Source: Albibacterium profundi (GTDB lineage: Bacteria > Bacteroidota > Bacteroidia > Sphingobacteriales > Sphingobacteriaceae). From it: a stretch of 64,000 nucleotides of DNA. This document shows, piece by piece, positions 8,666-17,592 of the stretch. The notes under the pieces were generated by a model that made no database searches, was not told where the DNA came from, and saw only the letters and a list, made by a program, of their open reading frames with translations. Made by a program: the position numbers and the translations under genes. How positions within the stretch are numbered: position 1 is the first letter of the stretch; each line of letters begins with the position of its first letter. The stretch spans positions 1,550,001 to 1,614,000 of the forward strand of contig NZ_JBBVGT010000002.1 in the NCBI RefSeq assembly GCF_042159835.1, given 5' to 3'.

Positions 8666-8701
8666 AACAGATCGTTTAGCAAAGGTGCTTGGCGGTCTGT
8701 T
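8666..8701 (+). terminator. Stable hairpin between cysN and the metZ-like gene
   Basis: AACAGATCG (8666-8674) pairs with CGGTCTGTT (8693-8701) with one G-T wobble. Inside, AGCA (8678-8681) pairs with TGCT (8686-8689). The bases after it are TATTAG rather than a long T run. It may be a weak terminator for the sulfate operon or a structured leader of the next gene, whose ATG lies 17 bases away. Confidence 0.5.
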
Positions 8702-8718
8702 TATTAGAATCAACTTGA

Positions 8719-9888
8719 ATGAAAGAAGAAAGTAGGCTTATTAGAGAACAATTCCCGCGTTCTCAAAATCGGGAACATTCGGTTCCCATGTATTTAACTT
8801 CTAGTTTTATCTTCGATGACGCAGAGCAGTGCCGAGCGATATTCGCGAATGAACAGGAAGGAATCATTTACTCCAGATATTCGAATCCGAATACCTCAGA
8901 GTTCGTTAACAAAGTTTGTGCAATGGAAATAGCGGAAGCAGGTCTGGCTTTTTCTTCGGGAATGGCTGCTGTATTCGCTTCTTTCGCTGCGCTACTGAAA
9001 AATGGAGATCATGTGGTTTCTTCGCGGGCGATTTTCGGTTCAACACACCAGCTCTTTACCGAGTTGTTTCCGAGATGGGGGATTACACACACTTATGTGG
9101 ACGCTACTAAACCAGAGCAATGGGAAGATGCCATTCAGGATAATACAAAAATGATTTTCTTAGAAACGCCTTCTAACCCCGGTTTGGAACTGGTTGATCT
9201 AGAGTGGTTAGGATCATTCAAACAGAAATATCCGCATATTATTTTGAGTATCGATAATTGTTTTGCAACTCCATACCTTCAGAAGCCAACACAATATGGT
9301 TTCGATCTTGTAAGCCATTCGGCAACGAAATATATCGACGGTCAGGGAAGAGTTTTGGGCGGTGTTGTTGTGGGAAGAAAAGATTTGATTGACGAGATGA
9401 TGTTTTTTATCCGTCATACAGGTCCTGCCATGTCCCCGTTCAACGCTTGGGTTCTGTCAAAAAGTATTGAAACATTGCCTTTGCGAATGGATAGGCACTG
9501 CAGCAATGCGCTTGCTGTAGCCGAGGCACTGGAAGCTCATGAGGAAGTTGAATCCGTGCGTTATCCTTTTTTACCGTCGCATCCGCAATATGAGCTTGCT
9601 AAGAAACAGATGAGGTTGGGTGGAGGAATTGTTACCTTTGTGGTGAAGGGCGGATATGAGCGCGCGAAGCGGTTTATGGATGCCATGGAGATGATCTTGA
9701 TTACGTCAAATCTGGGGGATTCTAGAACGATCGCGACACACCCCGCTTCGACAACACATTCGAAGCTAAAAGAGGAAGAACGCCTTAATTTGGGGATTCT
9801 TCCCGGAACGATACGTATATCCGTGGGATTAGAGGATATCGATGATATTAGAGACGATGTATTGCAAGCATTGGAAAAAAGCAAATAG
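8719..9888 (+). CDS. metZ: PLP-dependent trans-sulfuration enzyme, probable O-succinylhomoserine sulfhydrylase
   Basis: Cys/Met-metabolism PLP enzyme of 389 residues, probably joining sulfide from the upstream pathway to an activated homoserine to make homocysteine. It shows YSRYSNPNTSEF (phosphate-binding YxR region), SSGMAAVFA, ETPSNPGLELVD, IDNCFATPYLQKP, and the PLP lysine K204 in SHSATKYIDGQ. The C-terminal SLGDSRTIATHP-like segment appears as NLGDSRTIATHPASTTH. The family also contains cystathionine gamma-synthases and O-acetylhomoserine sulfhydrylases, and sequence alone does not settle the acyl donor. The start beginning MKEESRLIREQFPRS is typical of MetZ. The OsmC gene follows after three bases. 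Confidence 0.88.
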   Translation: MKEESRLIREQFPRSQNREHSVPMYLTSSFIFDDAEQCRAIFANEQEGIIYSRYSNPNTSEFVNKVCAMEIAEAGLAFSSGMAAVFASFAALLKNGDHVVSSRAIFGSTHQLFTELFPRWGITHTYVDATKPEQWEDAIQDNTKMIFLETPSNPGLELVDLEWLGSFKQKYPHIILSIDNCFATPYLQKPTQYGFDLVSHSATKYIDGQGRVLGGVVVGRKDLIDEMMFFIRHTGPAMSPFNAWVLSKSIETLPLRMDRHCSNALAVAEALEAHEEVESVRYPFLPSHPQYELAKKQMRLGGGIVTFVVKGGYERAKRFMDAMEMILITSNLGDSRTIATHPASTTHSKLKEEERLNLGILPGTIRISVGLEDIDDIRDDVLQALEKSK

Positions 9889-9891
9889 GTT

Positions 9892-10308
9892 ATGGAAGTT
9901 AATTTGAAAAGAGTAAATAAGGCCGTTCATTTTGAAGCTTCAGCGTCAAGTTCACCCGTAACGGTGCATATTGATGGTTCTCCGGACATCGGCGGTGAAG
10001 GGAATGGAGTGAGACCAATGGAGCTGGTATTAATGGCTTTGGGATCTTGTAGTGTGCTGGATCTGTTAAGTATCTTAAAGAAGCAGAGGCAACAGGTGGA
10101 TGATGTGAAGATTAAGGTGACGGGTAACCGAAGAGAGGCTATCCCCAATGTTTTTACAGACATCCATATTGAATTTTTCCTGATTGGGGACATTGACCAA
10201 GCTAAAGCTGAGAAGGCCGCTGAACTGGCAGTTAAGAAATACTGCTCAGTTCATGATATGCTCGCTGACGGCGGTATCGAGATAAGCTACGGGATTCAAT
10301 TAAATTAA
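9892..10308 (+). CDS. OsmC/Ohr family protein
   Basis: A 138-residue OsmC-like protein of the small YhfA-type branch. The two conserved redox cysteines are present, C53 in LMALGSCSVLDLLSIL and C118 in KKYCSVHDML, together with GGEGNGVRPMELVL. Known members are thiol-dependent peroxidases acting on organic hydroperoxides or are of unknown function; the exact substrate cannot be read from sequence. It lies three bases behind metZ and is surely co-transcribed with it, suggesting a thiol or sulfur-stress link. Confidence 0.88.
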   Translation: MEVNLKRVNKAVHFEASASSSPVTVHIDGSPDIGGEGNGVRPMELVLMALGSCSVLDLLSILKKQRQQVDDVKIKVTGNRREAIPNVFTDIHIEFFLIGDIDQAKAEKAAELAVKKYCSVHDMLADGGIEISYGIQLN

Positions 10309-10346
10309 ACAAAAACTCAGTCTTTCTGTTTGTGTTTATGAAGATT

Positions 10347-10366
10347 ACATCGGCATGAACCGATGT
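10347..10366 (+). terminator. Short hairpin after the OsmC gene
   Basis: ACATCGG (10347-10353) and CCGATGT (10360-10366) form a perfect 7-bp stem with loop CATGAA. Only a weak T-rich stretch follows (GTATTTGATT), so termination is uncertain. It could instead be part of the yceI leader, whose ATG is 28 bases away. Confidence 0.4.
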
Positions 10367-10394
10367 GTATTTGATTAAATTTAATTGATTTCTT

Positions 10395-10925
10395 ATGGCA
10401 ACTAAATGGGTTCTTGACCCCACACATTCGGAGGTTAATTTTAAAGTAAAACATCTCGTAATATCAACTGTATCGGGTCGTTTCCGTTCTTTCGATGGTA
10501 CAGTAGAAAGCAATGACGATTCAGACTTCGAGTCAGCAAAGGTTGCTTTCTCAATTGACGCAGCCAGCATTGATACCAATCAGCAGCAGCGGGACGACCA
10601 TCTTCGGTCGGGCGACTTCTTTGATGCGGAAACCTACTCATCTATAAGCTTTGTGTCAACTTCTGTGAAATCCGTGGGAGACAACGAGTATATTATTGAA
10701 GGTGATTTGACCATAAAAGACGTCACGAAGAAGGTTGAACTGAAGGCCGAATACGGTGGGAGTGTTACGGATGCTTATGGCAATTTTAAAGTAGGATTTG
10801 AGGTAACAGGCAAAATCAATCGTAAGGACTTTGGCTTAGAATGGAACGCGGTTACGGAAGCAGGCTCCGTTGTCGTGGGGGATCGGATTAACATTCAAGC
10901 TTCTGTACAGTTTGTGAAGCAATAA
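10395..10925 (+). CDS. YceI family protein, cytoplasmic
   Basis: A 176-residue YceI-like lipocalin-fold protein. The family binds isoprenoid or other amphiphilic molecules in a beta barrel. Family features: KWVLDPTHSEVNFKVKHLVIS near the start (given in part), VSGRFRSFDGTVES, the internal QQRDDHLRSGDFFDAE, and the C-terminal RKDFGLEWNAV with GDRINIQASVQFVK. No signal peptide is present, unlike periplasmic E. coli YceI, so it should be cytoplasmic. It converges with ribF. Confidence 0.9.
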   Translation: MATKWVLDPTHSEVNFKVKHLVISTVSGRFRSFDGTVESNDDSDFESAKVAFSIDAASIDTNQQQRDDHLRSGDFFDAETYSSISFVSTSVKSVGDNEYIIEGDLTIKDVTKKVELKAEYGGSVTDAYGNFKVGFEVTGKINRKDFGLEWNAVTEAGSVVVGDRINIQASVQFVKQ

Positions 10926-10948
10926 AATCCTTTTTGCTAAACTGTATT

Positions 10949-10978
10949 TCTAGCAATTTAAGATCTAGCAATTTAAGA
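10949..10978. repeat. Perfect tandem duplication of 15 bp over the ribF stop codon
   Basis: TCTAGCAATTTAAGA occurs twice head to tail (10949-10963 and 10964-10978). The right-hand copy contains the last codons and stop of ribF (LLNC-stop on the minus strand); the left-hand copy lies just beyond the stop. It looks like a recent slippage duplication. Confidence 0.9.
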
Positions 10979-11939
10979 GTTCGCGTATTCTTCGTTCATC
11001 TTCCTGGATCTGCTTGATCATATCCTCAAGGATGTCAAAGCGAATGTCATGTCTGATAAAATGAAGGAATTTCACTTGCAGTGATTTACCGTATAGGTTT
11101 TCATTGAAGTCGAATAGGTGAACTTCAATACTGCGCGTAATGCCATTTACCGTTGGGCGAGTGCCGATATATCCCATCCCTTTGAACGTTGCCGTATGAT
11201 CATGACTTTGAAAGACACCTTCCTTCACTTGGATATCATCAACAATACTGACTTCGACAGCATAGATACCATAAGCCGGAATAAGCTTATAGTTTTCTTC
11301 GATATGTAAATTAGCAGTCGGATATCCGATATCGCGACCAATCTGTTTGCCCATGACCACAGATCCAGTCAATTCATACGGGTAGCCGAGGTAGTTATTG
11401 GCAATCTCTATTTGTCCTTTGATGAGTGCTTCGCGTATTTTCGTTGAAGATACGGTCACCTCATTGATGTCTTGTTCGGAAATTTCCTGTACACTATATC
11501 CATATAGAGATGAATAAGCTAAAAGGTCGGTTAACGAGCCGGTGCGATCTTTCCCGAAACGGTGATCGTAGCCGATAACGATTTTACTAAGACCAATTTT
11601 ACTCACCAATACATCTCGGATATAGTCTTCCGGACTCTGTAATGAAAATTCGCGTGTGAAAGGTGTAATGATGAGATGATCTAATCCACTAGCTGCAAGG
11701 TGACGAGCTTTTTCCTCGATGGTACTAATCAATCGTAAGCTATCATCTTCCGGATGAAGGATCATCCTTGGGTGAGGAAAGAAAGTGAGCATAACCGTTT
11801 CTCCCTTAATATCTTTAGCACTTTCCTGTAAGCTAGCCAATATTTTCTGGTGTCCAATGTGTACGCCATCGAAAGTCCCGATAGTGACAACAGCATTGTC
11901 GATAGGTATAAAATCTTCTATATTCTTATAGATTTTCAT
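10965..11939 (-). CDS. ribF: Bifunctional riboflavin kinase / FAD synthetase
   Basis: Makes FMN from riboflavin and then FAD. The 324-residue protein has the nucleotidyltransferase N-terminal domain (VVTIGTFDGVHIGHQKIL, HPRMILHP, IGYDHRFGKDRTG, SSTKIREAL) and the kinase C-terminal domain (GKQIGRDIGYPTANL, YGIYAVEV, MGYIGTRPTVNG, EVHLFDFNENLYG). Length and order match the standard fusion. It is the last gene of the ftsX-to-ribF operon and overlaps truB by four bases. The C-terminus carries a local 15-bp duplication. Confidence 0.96.
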   Translation of the reverse strand: MKIYKNIEDFIPIDNAVVTIGTFDGVHIGHQKILASLQESAKDIKGETVMLTFFPHPRMILHPEDDSLRLISTIEEKARHLAASGLDHLIITPFTREFSLQSPEDYIRDVLVSKIGLSKIVIGYDHRFGKDRTGSLTDLLAYSSLYGYSVQEISEQDINEVTVSSTKIREALIKGQIEIANNYLGYPYELTGSVVMGKQIGRDIGYPTANLHIEENYKLIPAYGIYAVEVSIVDDIQVKEGVFQSHDHTATFKGMGYIGTRPTVNGITRSIEVHLFDFNENLYGKSLQVKFLHFIRHDIRFDILEDMIKQIQEDERRIRELLNC

Positions 11940-12652
11940 ATCTCTTTCACCTTATTTTCTCGAATATGATTTACCAATTCCATTACGCCATATGCATCTT
12001 GAACCAAAAAATCACCACTTCTTGTGCGTCTTAGAGAGTGTAGATAAGCACCGCTGTGGAGTGCGCGACCTAAGTCGTGTGCGAGCGATCGTATATACGT
12101 TCCCTTACTGCACACCACCTTAAAGCTAATTAATGGGAGTGTAATATCGGTAATTTCGAACGAATTTATAATGACAGTCCGTGGTCTGCGCTCAACTTCT
12201 TCACCCCGTCGTGCCTTTTCGTACAAGCGTTCGCCGCCGATTTTAATCGCAGAATGCGACGGTGGATATTGTTGTATTTCGCCGATAAACTGCTTTGAAG
12301 CTTCTTTTATTTGCTCCGGTGTGATATTGCTAATATCAAATTCTTGATCTATCTCTGTCTCGAGATCATAAGAAGGTGTCGTGGCGCCCAAGTGGATCGT
12401 GCCCGTATATTCTTTCTCCTGCGCTTGTAGCTGGTCGATTGTTTTCGTTTTTTTTCCGGTACAAAGAACCAACAAGCCCGTTGCTAGCGGATCTAAGGTT
12501 CCCGCATGGCCTACCTTGATTTTGAGCGGTTTAATGGAGTTTCGTATCTTCCCAACAACGTCAAAACTGGTCCACCGTAATGGTTTATCAATTAATAATA
12601 CCTCGCCCGCCTGAAAATCAAAGTCAGGAAACTTCGTTTGCTCTGAATGCAT
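11936..12652 (-). CDS. truB: tRNA pseudouridine-55 synthase
   Basis: Forms the universal pseudouridine at position 55 in the T-loop of tRNAs. The 238-residue protein has LLIDKPLRWTSFDVVGKIR, the catalytic-aspartate motif VGHAGTLDPLATGLLVLCTG, KEYTGTIHLGATTPSYDLE, and SKGTYIRSLAHDLGR. The C-terminal PUA domain of longer homologues is missing, which is usual in this phylum. It overlaps ribF by four bases and starts one base after the end of uppP, so it is translationally coupled. Confidence 0.96.
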   Translation of the reverse strand: MHSEQTKFPDFDFQAGEVLLIDKPLRWTSFDVVGKIRNSIKPLKIKVGHAGTLDPLATGLLVLCTGKKTKTIDQLQAQEKEYTGTIHLGATTPSYDLETEIDQEFDISNITPEQIKEASKQFIGEIQQYPPSHSAIKIGGERLYEKARRGEEVERRPRTVIINSFEITDITLPLISFKVVCSKGTYIRSLAHDLGRALHSGAYLHSLRRTRSGDFLVQDAYGVMELVNHIRENKVKEI

Positions 12653-12653
12653 G

Positions 12654-13448
12654 TTAAACTACGCTTAAGCTCTGTCCGCTTAATAATAAAACAATAATGA
12701 CTAACCCTACAATAATCCGATACCAGCCAAATAGTTTAAATCCGTGTTTCGTTAAGAACCCTATAAATGATCGGATCGCTATGATCGCTACGACAAAGCC
12801 CACAATATTTCCAATAACCAGGATATTAACTTCGTCGGATGTCAGCTGACCGCCGTCCATGAAATAGTCGATCAACTTTTTGCCGGTTGCCCCGAACATG
12901 GTGGGAACCGCCAAGAAAAAAGAAAACTCTGCAGCAGACTTTCTGCTTAGCTTTTCTGCCATACCACCGACGATACTGGCACCTGATCGTGAGGTTCCAG
13001 GAATCATCGCTAAACACTGGTATAAACCGATTCTAAATGCTTTGGCATATGATATATCATCTGAGTCGTCAATTTTAGGTTTGTTGAACCATTTGTCAAC
13101 AAAAAGCAGAACTACCCCTCCGATAACTAATGATATGGCTACAGTCATCGGGCTTTCGAGCATGGTGTCTATGAGATCGCTGAAAACTAATCCTAAGACC
13201 GCAGCCGGCAAGAATGCTACAAAAAGCTTGTAATAAAAATCGAGTGATTTAAAAAATCGCTTGAAGTAAAGAACAACCACCGAAAGAATGGTTCCGAGCT
13301 GGATTGCCACGGTAAATAATTTTACAAAAGGTGTTGATTCCATCCCAAGCAGAGAAGTGGCAATAATCATGTGACCGGTAGAAGAGACCGGTAAAAACTC
13401 AGTCAGCCCTTCAACGATGGCTAAGACTAAGGCTTCAAATAAACTCAT
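12654..13448 (-). CDS. uppP: Undecaprenyl-diphosphatase (BacA/UppP)
   Basis: Membrane phosphatase that recycles undecaprenyl pyrophosphate for peptidoglycan and other cell-wall polymers; the family confers bacitracin tolerance. The 264-residue polytopic protein has the two family signatures: EGLTEFLPVSSTGHMIIA near the N-terminus, and the PGTSRSGASIVGG region with its catalytic arginine and serine. About eight hydrophobic segments are visible. It lies between DUF3098 and truB with gaps of 1-3 bases. Confidence 0.96.
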   Translation of the reverse strand: MSLFEALVLAIVEGLTEFLPVSSTGHMIIATSLLGMESTPFVKLFTVAIQLGTILSVVVLYFKRFFKSLDFYYKLFVAFLPAAVLGLVFSDLIDTMLESPMTVAISLVIGGVVLLFVDKWFNKPKIDDSDDISYAKAFRIGLYQCLAMIPGTSRSGASIVGGMAEKLSRKSAAEFSFFLAVPTMFGATGKKLIDYFMDGGQLTSDEVNILVIGNIVGFVVAIIAIRSFIGFLTKHGFKLFGWYRIIVGLVIIVLLLSGQSLSVV

Positions 13449-13451
13449 ACT

Positions 13452-13688
13452 TTAATCGCGTTTGGGTTTTTTTAGGATGGCTACAAAGCCAAGGGCAAAA
13501 CCAGCTATGACTACAATGGGAGCCAGGGTGATTTTCGTAAAACTATATATATCCGTAGTGCCGGACATGAGAATAAATCCGATAAGAATGACGATTATGC
13601 TGGCAATCATTAATTGATAATTAATCTTGCCAAATACCATTCCGCTGACTTTGTTTTTTGCTTGAGAATCTTTGATGTTTTGAGCCAT
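13452..13688 (-). CDS. DUF3098 small membrane protein
   Basis: A 78-residue protein with two hydrophobic helices (about residues 26-43 and 54-71) and a short basic tail KKPKRD. It matches the Bacteroidota family DUF3098, whose members typically sit between ftsX and uppP exactly as here. Function is unknown; the position suggests a role with the divisome or envelope biogenesis, which is inference from context only. Confidence 0.85.
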   Translation of the reverse strand: MAQNIKDSQAKNKVSGMVFGKINYQLMIASIIVILIGFILMSGTTDIYSFTKITLAPIVVIAGFALGFVAILKKPKRD

Positions 13689-13695
13689 AATGATC

Positions 13696-14574
13696 TTATC
13701 TATATAAGTCGTTCATTCTTAATCTTAAATATTTTGATACAGCAAAATAGGTGCTTAATCCCGATATAAGGATGCCAAGTATAACAATGCCGATGAATAT
13801 TAATGCAAATTCAAAATAGTTCCGCAAGATAACAAGTTCGGGAATCTGTTGTTGGCCAAAATATAATACCAATAACAACATAATAATAGCGATGATGGCA
13901 CCAAGGAGACCGTGCACAATACCGTAGCCAATAAACGGACTTCGGATGAAACTTTTTGTAGCTCCTACCATCTGCATGCTTTTAATAAGGAAACGCTGTG
14001 AATACACTGCCAAGCGTATCGTGTTGTTGATCAGAGCAACCGCAATAATAAGCAAGATGCACGCGAAGCCAAGTATGATTAAACCAATGATGCGGATGTT
14101 TTTATTAACCATATCAATCAATGACTCCTGGTACACGACCTCTTGGATCATTGGATTTTCTGACAAATTCTCGGTAAATACATCGATGCTATCTTTATTT
14201 GCATATTCCGCTTTAAGGTATACATCAATAGACGATAGTAAGGGGTTATATCCTAAAAACTCTACAAAATCTTCCCCAAGATCCTGTTGCAGATTTCTTG
14301 CGGCTAATTCTTTACTGATATATTGAGTTTTCAGTACATATTTGTCTGCGTTGATTTCTTTTTGCAGATTAAGTACTTCTGCTTCTTTGGCATCGCCATT
14401 GACAATAACGTTTAAAACAATATTCTCTTTAACGTAATTGGAAAGGTTTTTTGCATGAACTAATATGAGGCCTAGTAAACCGGTCATGAGCAATACCAGA
14501 GCAATACTGATAACAGTAGAAATATAAACTGATTTTGTTTTTTTGGATGTGGTACTTACTTCAAACTCTTCCAT
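13696..14574 (-). CDS. ftsX: Cell division protein FtsX (ABC transporter permease)
   Basis: Membrane partner of the ATPase FtsE; in other bacteria it controls peptidoglycan hydrolases at the septum. The 292-residue protein has the FtsX topology: a cytoplasmic start with TSKKTKSVYIS, a first membrane helix (about residues 20-42), a periplasmic loop of about 120 residues, then three more helices (IIGLIILGFACILLIIAVAL, GAIIAIIMLLLVLYF, FIGIVILGILISG). FtsE is not encoded next to it. It is the first gene of the operon running to ribF and diverges from leuS. Confidence 0.93.
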   Translation of the reverse strand: MEEFEVSTTSKKTKSVYISTVISIALVLLMTGLLGLILVHAKNLSNYVKENIVLNVIVNGDAKEAEVLNLQKEINADKYVLKTQYISKELAARNLQQDLGEDFVEFLGYNPLLSSIDVYLKAEYANKDSIDVFTENLSENPMIQEVVYQESLIDMVNKNIRIIGLIILGFACILLIIAVALINNTIRLAVYSQRFLIKSMQMVGATKSFIRSPFIGYGIVHGLLGAIIAIIMLLLVLYFGQQQIPELVILRNYFEFALIFIGIVILGILISGLSTYFAVSKYLRLRMNDLYR

Positions 14575-14661
14575 ATCACAGATTTAAAATGCGAAATTAA
14601 CTAAATGATGTGAGAAAAAGACAATCCATGTATAAAAACTATCAATGCCATAAAAAAATTC

Positions 14662-14669
14662 TATTTTTG
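14662..14669 (+). promoter_or_regulatory. Candidate -7 box for leuS
   Basis: TATTTTTG fits TAnnTTTG and lies 24 bases before the leuS ATG, implying a short leader. No convincing TTTG -33 element is seen. Confidence 0.45.
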
Positions 14670-14692
14670 CCACTAAAGGAAAATGCAATAGA

Positions 14693-17473
14693 ATGGATTA
14701 CCAATTTAACGAAATAGAACATAAATGGCAAAAATTTTGGGCTGCCAACAAAACTTTTAAAGTAGATAATACGTCAGAAAAACCAAAATATTATGTATTA
14801 GATATGTTTCCTTATCCATCGGGAGCAGGCTTGCACGTTGGACATCCTCTTGGTTATATTGCCTCAGATGTGTACAGTAGATATAAGCGACTTCAAGGCT
14901 ATAATGTATTGCATCCAATGGGTTATGACTCCTTTGGGCTGCCGGCAGAACAATATGCCATTCAAACGGGACAGCATCCTGCTGTTACAACCGAGCAAAA
15001 TATCAACCGCTACCGGGTTCAACTGGATAAAATTGGTTTTTCATTCGACTGGAGTAGAGAGGTTCGGACGAGCGATCCGAATTACTACAAGTGGACGCAG
15101 TGGATTTTTATGCAGTTATTTGATTCTTGGTACAATAAGAAGAATGATAAAGCAGAGCCGATTAAATCGCTTATTGAGCACTTCGAGAAACACGGTAGCG
15201 AAGATATTGATGCGGTGGCCGACGAAAATACAAACAACTTTAAAGCCGAAGAATGGAACGCATTCACGGATGAAGAAAAGCAACGCGAGCTTTTAAAATA
15301 TCGATTGGTGTATTTGAGAGAGAGCACTGTTAATTGGTGTGCTGCGTTGGGGACAGTTTTGGCGAACGATGAGGTTGTAGGAGGTGTTTCTGAACGTGGT
15401 GGTTATCCGGTTGAGCAAAAGAAGATGATGCAGTGGAGCATGCGTATCACCGCTTATGCAGAACGCCTGCTGCAAGGTTTGGAGACAGTCGACTGGCCGG
15501 AGCCTCTCATTGAAATTCAGCGTAATTGGATCGGGAAAAGTGTGGGAGCGTCTGTAAAATTTGATACTGAAACCGGAAAGGAGATCGAAGTGTTCACAAC
15601 ACGTGTGGATACGATTTACGGTACAAGCTTTCTGGTTTTAGCGCCGGAGCATGAATGGGTGGAAGAGTTGACAACAGATGAGCAGCGAGATGAAATAACC
15701 TGCTACTTAGATGCGACCAAGAAAAAGTCGGAATTAGAACGGATGGCCGATACGAAGACGGTTTCTGGTGCTTTTACGGGAAGCTATGCGATACATCCTC
15801 TGTCGGGCGAACGTGTTCCAATATGGATAGCCGACTATGTTCTTGCAAGTTATGGGACTGGTGCAGTTATGGCTGTGCCTTCAGGTGATCAACGAGATTA
15901 TCTATTTGCAAAGCATTTCAATTTGCCCATTGTGCCTATCCATGATCAGCAGGATATTGAAGAAGAGGCTGATCCGTCCAAAACGGGTCGCTATATCAAC
16001 TCAGACATTATCAATGGGATGACCTATGATGAAGCCGTGCCATTATTGCTTTCTAAGTTAGAGAAACTTGGCAAAGGACGGAAAAGGATAAACTATCGGA
16101 TGAGAGACGCGATTTTCGGTAGACAACGCTACTGGGGAGAGCCTGTGCCCGTATACTTTAAAGATGGCTTGCCGCAGTTGATTGATGAAAAGGATTTGCC
16201 ACTTGTTTTGCCAGAAGTAGATCAGTATCTGCCAACTGAAACAGGGGAGCCGCCTTTGGCCCGTGCGAAAGACTGGAAGTACCGGTCGACCTACGATTAC
16301 GAATGGAGTACGATGCCTGGGTGGGCTGGCTCTAGCTGGTATTGGTATCGGTATATGGATGCAAATAATAACGACGAGTTTGTGTCTAAAGATGCTGTGA
16401 ACTATTGGAGGGCTGTTGACCTTTATATAGGCGGATCCGAACATGGTACAGGACATCTGCTTTACAGTCGTTTTTGGAACAAGTTTTTAAAGGACCGTGG
16501 TTATGTGCCAGAAGAAGAGCCTTTTAAAAAGCTGATTAACCAGGGGATGATTCAGGGACGTTCAAATTTTGTTTACCGAATTGTAGATGAAGACGGAAAA
16601 GGAACAAACCGCTTTGTCTCTCACGGCTTAAAAGATCAATATAAAGTAACACCTATTCATGTTGACGTAAATATTGTTGTAAATGACATCTTGAATATAG
16701 AAAAATTCAGAGCGTCACGCAAAGAATATCAGGATGCAGAGTTGATATTGGAAGGGGGAAAATACTACTGTGGGCATGAGGTTGAGAAAATGTCTAAATC
16801 CAAATTCAACGTTGTAAGTCCTGACGATATTATTGCGACTTATGGTGCTGATACCTTAAGGATGTATGAAATGTTTTTAGGACCCTTGGAGCAGAGTAAA
16901 CCGTGGAATACGAATGGAATTGAAGGTGTGTTTAAGTTTCTACGGAAGTTTTGGAAGCTCTTTCATGATTCAGAGTTTAATTTTGCAGTTTCGGATGAGA
17001 AGGCGAGTCCTGCCGAGCTAAAGGCCTTACATAAAATTATCAAGAAGGTGCAAGAAGACATTGATCGCTTCTCATTTAATACTTCTATTTCCGCATTTAT
17101 GATCTGCGTTAATGAGTTAACCGACCTTAAATGCAATAAACGTGATGTTTTGCAAGAGCTATGTATTGTGCTATCTCCTTATGCTCCACATATTACCGAG
17201 GAATTGTGGGAAAAATTAGGAAATCAGGCAGGCTCACTGAGTTTTGCAAATTATCCTACGTTTAATCCTCAGTATCTAGTCGAAAATGAATTTGAATACC
17301 CGGTTTCGGTGAACGGAAAAGTTCGTACGAAAATTACGTTCTCGTTGGATCTTGAAAATTCAGAAATTGAAAGACAAAGTCTCGAAAATGAGGATATTCA
17401 GCGTTATACTGAAGGAAAGACTCCTAAAAAGATAATTATCGTAAAGGGTAGAATTATTAACATCGTGGTGTAA
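14693..17473 (+). CDS. leuS: Leucyl-tRNA synthetase
   Basis: Charges tRNA-Leu. The 926-residue class I synthetase has the HIGH motif as HVGH (residues 48-51, PYPSGAGLHVGHPLGY), the large CP1 editing domain (about 220-420, with TRVDTIYGTSFLVLAPEH, then YGTGAVMAVPSGDQRDY including the editing aspartate), WYWYRYMD, and KMSKS at 699-703. The anticodon-binding helices and a C-terminal domain (VSVNGKVRTKITF) follow. A long helical insertion near residues 120-230 is usual in Bacteroidota LeuRS. It is monocistronic, reading away from ftsX. Confidence 0.98.
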   Translation: MDYQFNEIEHKWQKFWAANKTFKVDNTSEKPKYYVLDMFPYPSGAGLHVGHPLGYIASDVYSRYKRLQGYNVLHPMGYDSFGLPAEQYAIQTGQHPAVTTEQNINRYRVQLDKIGFSFDWSREVRTSDPNYYKWTQWIFMQLFDSWYNKKNDKAEPIKSLIEHFEKHGSEDIDAVADENTNNFKAEEWNAFTDEEKQRELLKYRLVYLRESTVNWCAALGTVLANDEVVGGVSERGGYPVEQKKMMQWSMRITAYAERLLQGLETVDWPEPLIEIQRNWIGKSVGASVKFDTETGKEIEVFTTRVDTIYGTSFLVLAPEHEWVEELTTDEQRDEITCYLDATKKKSELERMADTKTVSGAFTGSYAIHPLSGERVPIWIADYVLASYGTGAVMAVPSGDQRDYLFAKHFNLPIVPIHDQQDIEEEADPSKTGRYINSDIINGMTYDEAVPLLLSKLEKLGKGRKRINYRMRDAIFGRQRYWGEPVPVYFKDGLPQLIDEKDLPLVLPEVDQYLPTETGEPPLARAKDWKYRSTYDYEWSTMPGWAGSSWYWYRYMDANNNDEFVSKDAVNYWRAVDLYIGGSEHGTGHLLYSRFWNKFLKDRGYVPEEEPFKKLINQGMIQGRSNFVYRIVDEDGKGTNRFVSHGLKDQYKVTPIHVDVNIVVNDILNIEKFRASRKEYQDAELILEGGKYYCGHEVEKMSKSKFNVVSPDDIIATYGADTLRMYEMFLGPLEQSKPWNTNGIEGVFKFLRKFWKLFHDSEFNFAVSDEKASPAELKALHKIIKKVQEDIDRFSFNTSISAFMICVNELTDLKCNKRDVLQELCIVLSPYAPHITEELWEKLGNQAGSLSFANYPTFNPQYLVENEFEYPVSVNGKVRTKITFSLDLENSEIERQSLENEDIQRYTEGKTPKKIIIVKGRIINIVV

Positions 17474-17592
17474 TCTTTAGGGTGTAAATCTATTTCATAT
17501 GTGCTTGTAACGTACTTGTTGCTTTGTTTTCGATGACAAGATGTAACAATCGCTCGCTCAAAGAGACTAATTGAGCAAAGAGAAACACACAC

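Noticed and set aside
8678..8692. AAGGTGC word in the metZ leader as part of a SAM riboswitch
   Set aside because: No GCAACC, GGAGGGA or P1 helix is present nearby; only the isolated word matches.
10934..10956. TTGCTA/TAGCAA inverted repeat as a terminator for yceI or ribF
   Set aside because: The stem is only 6 bp with an 11-base loop and no T tract in either direction.
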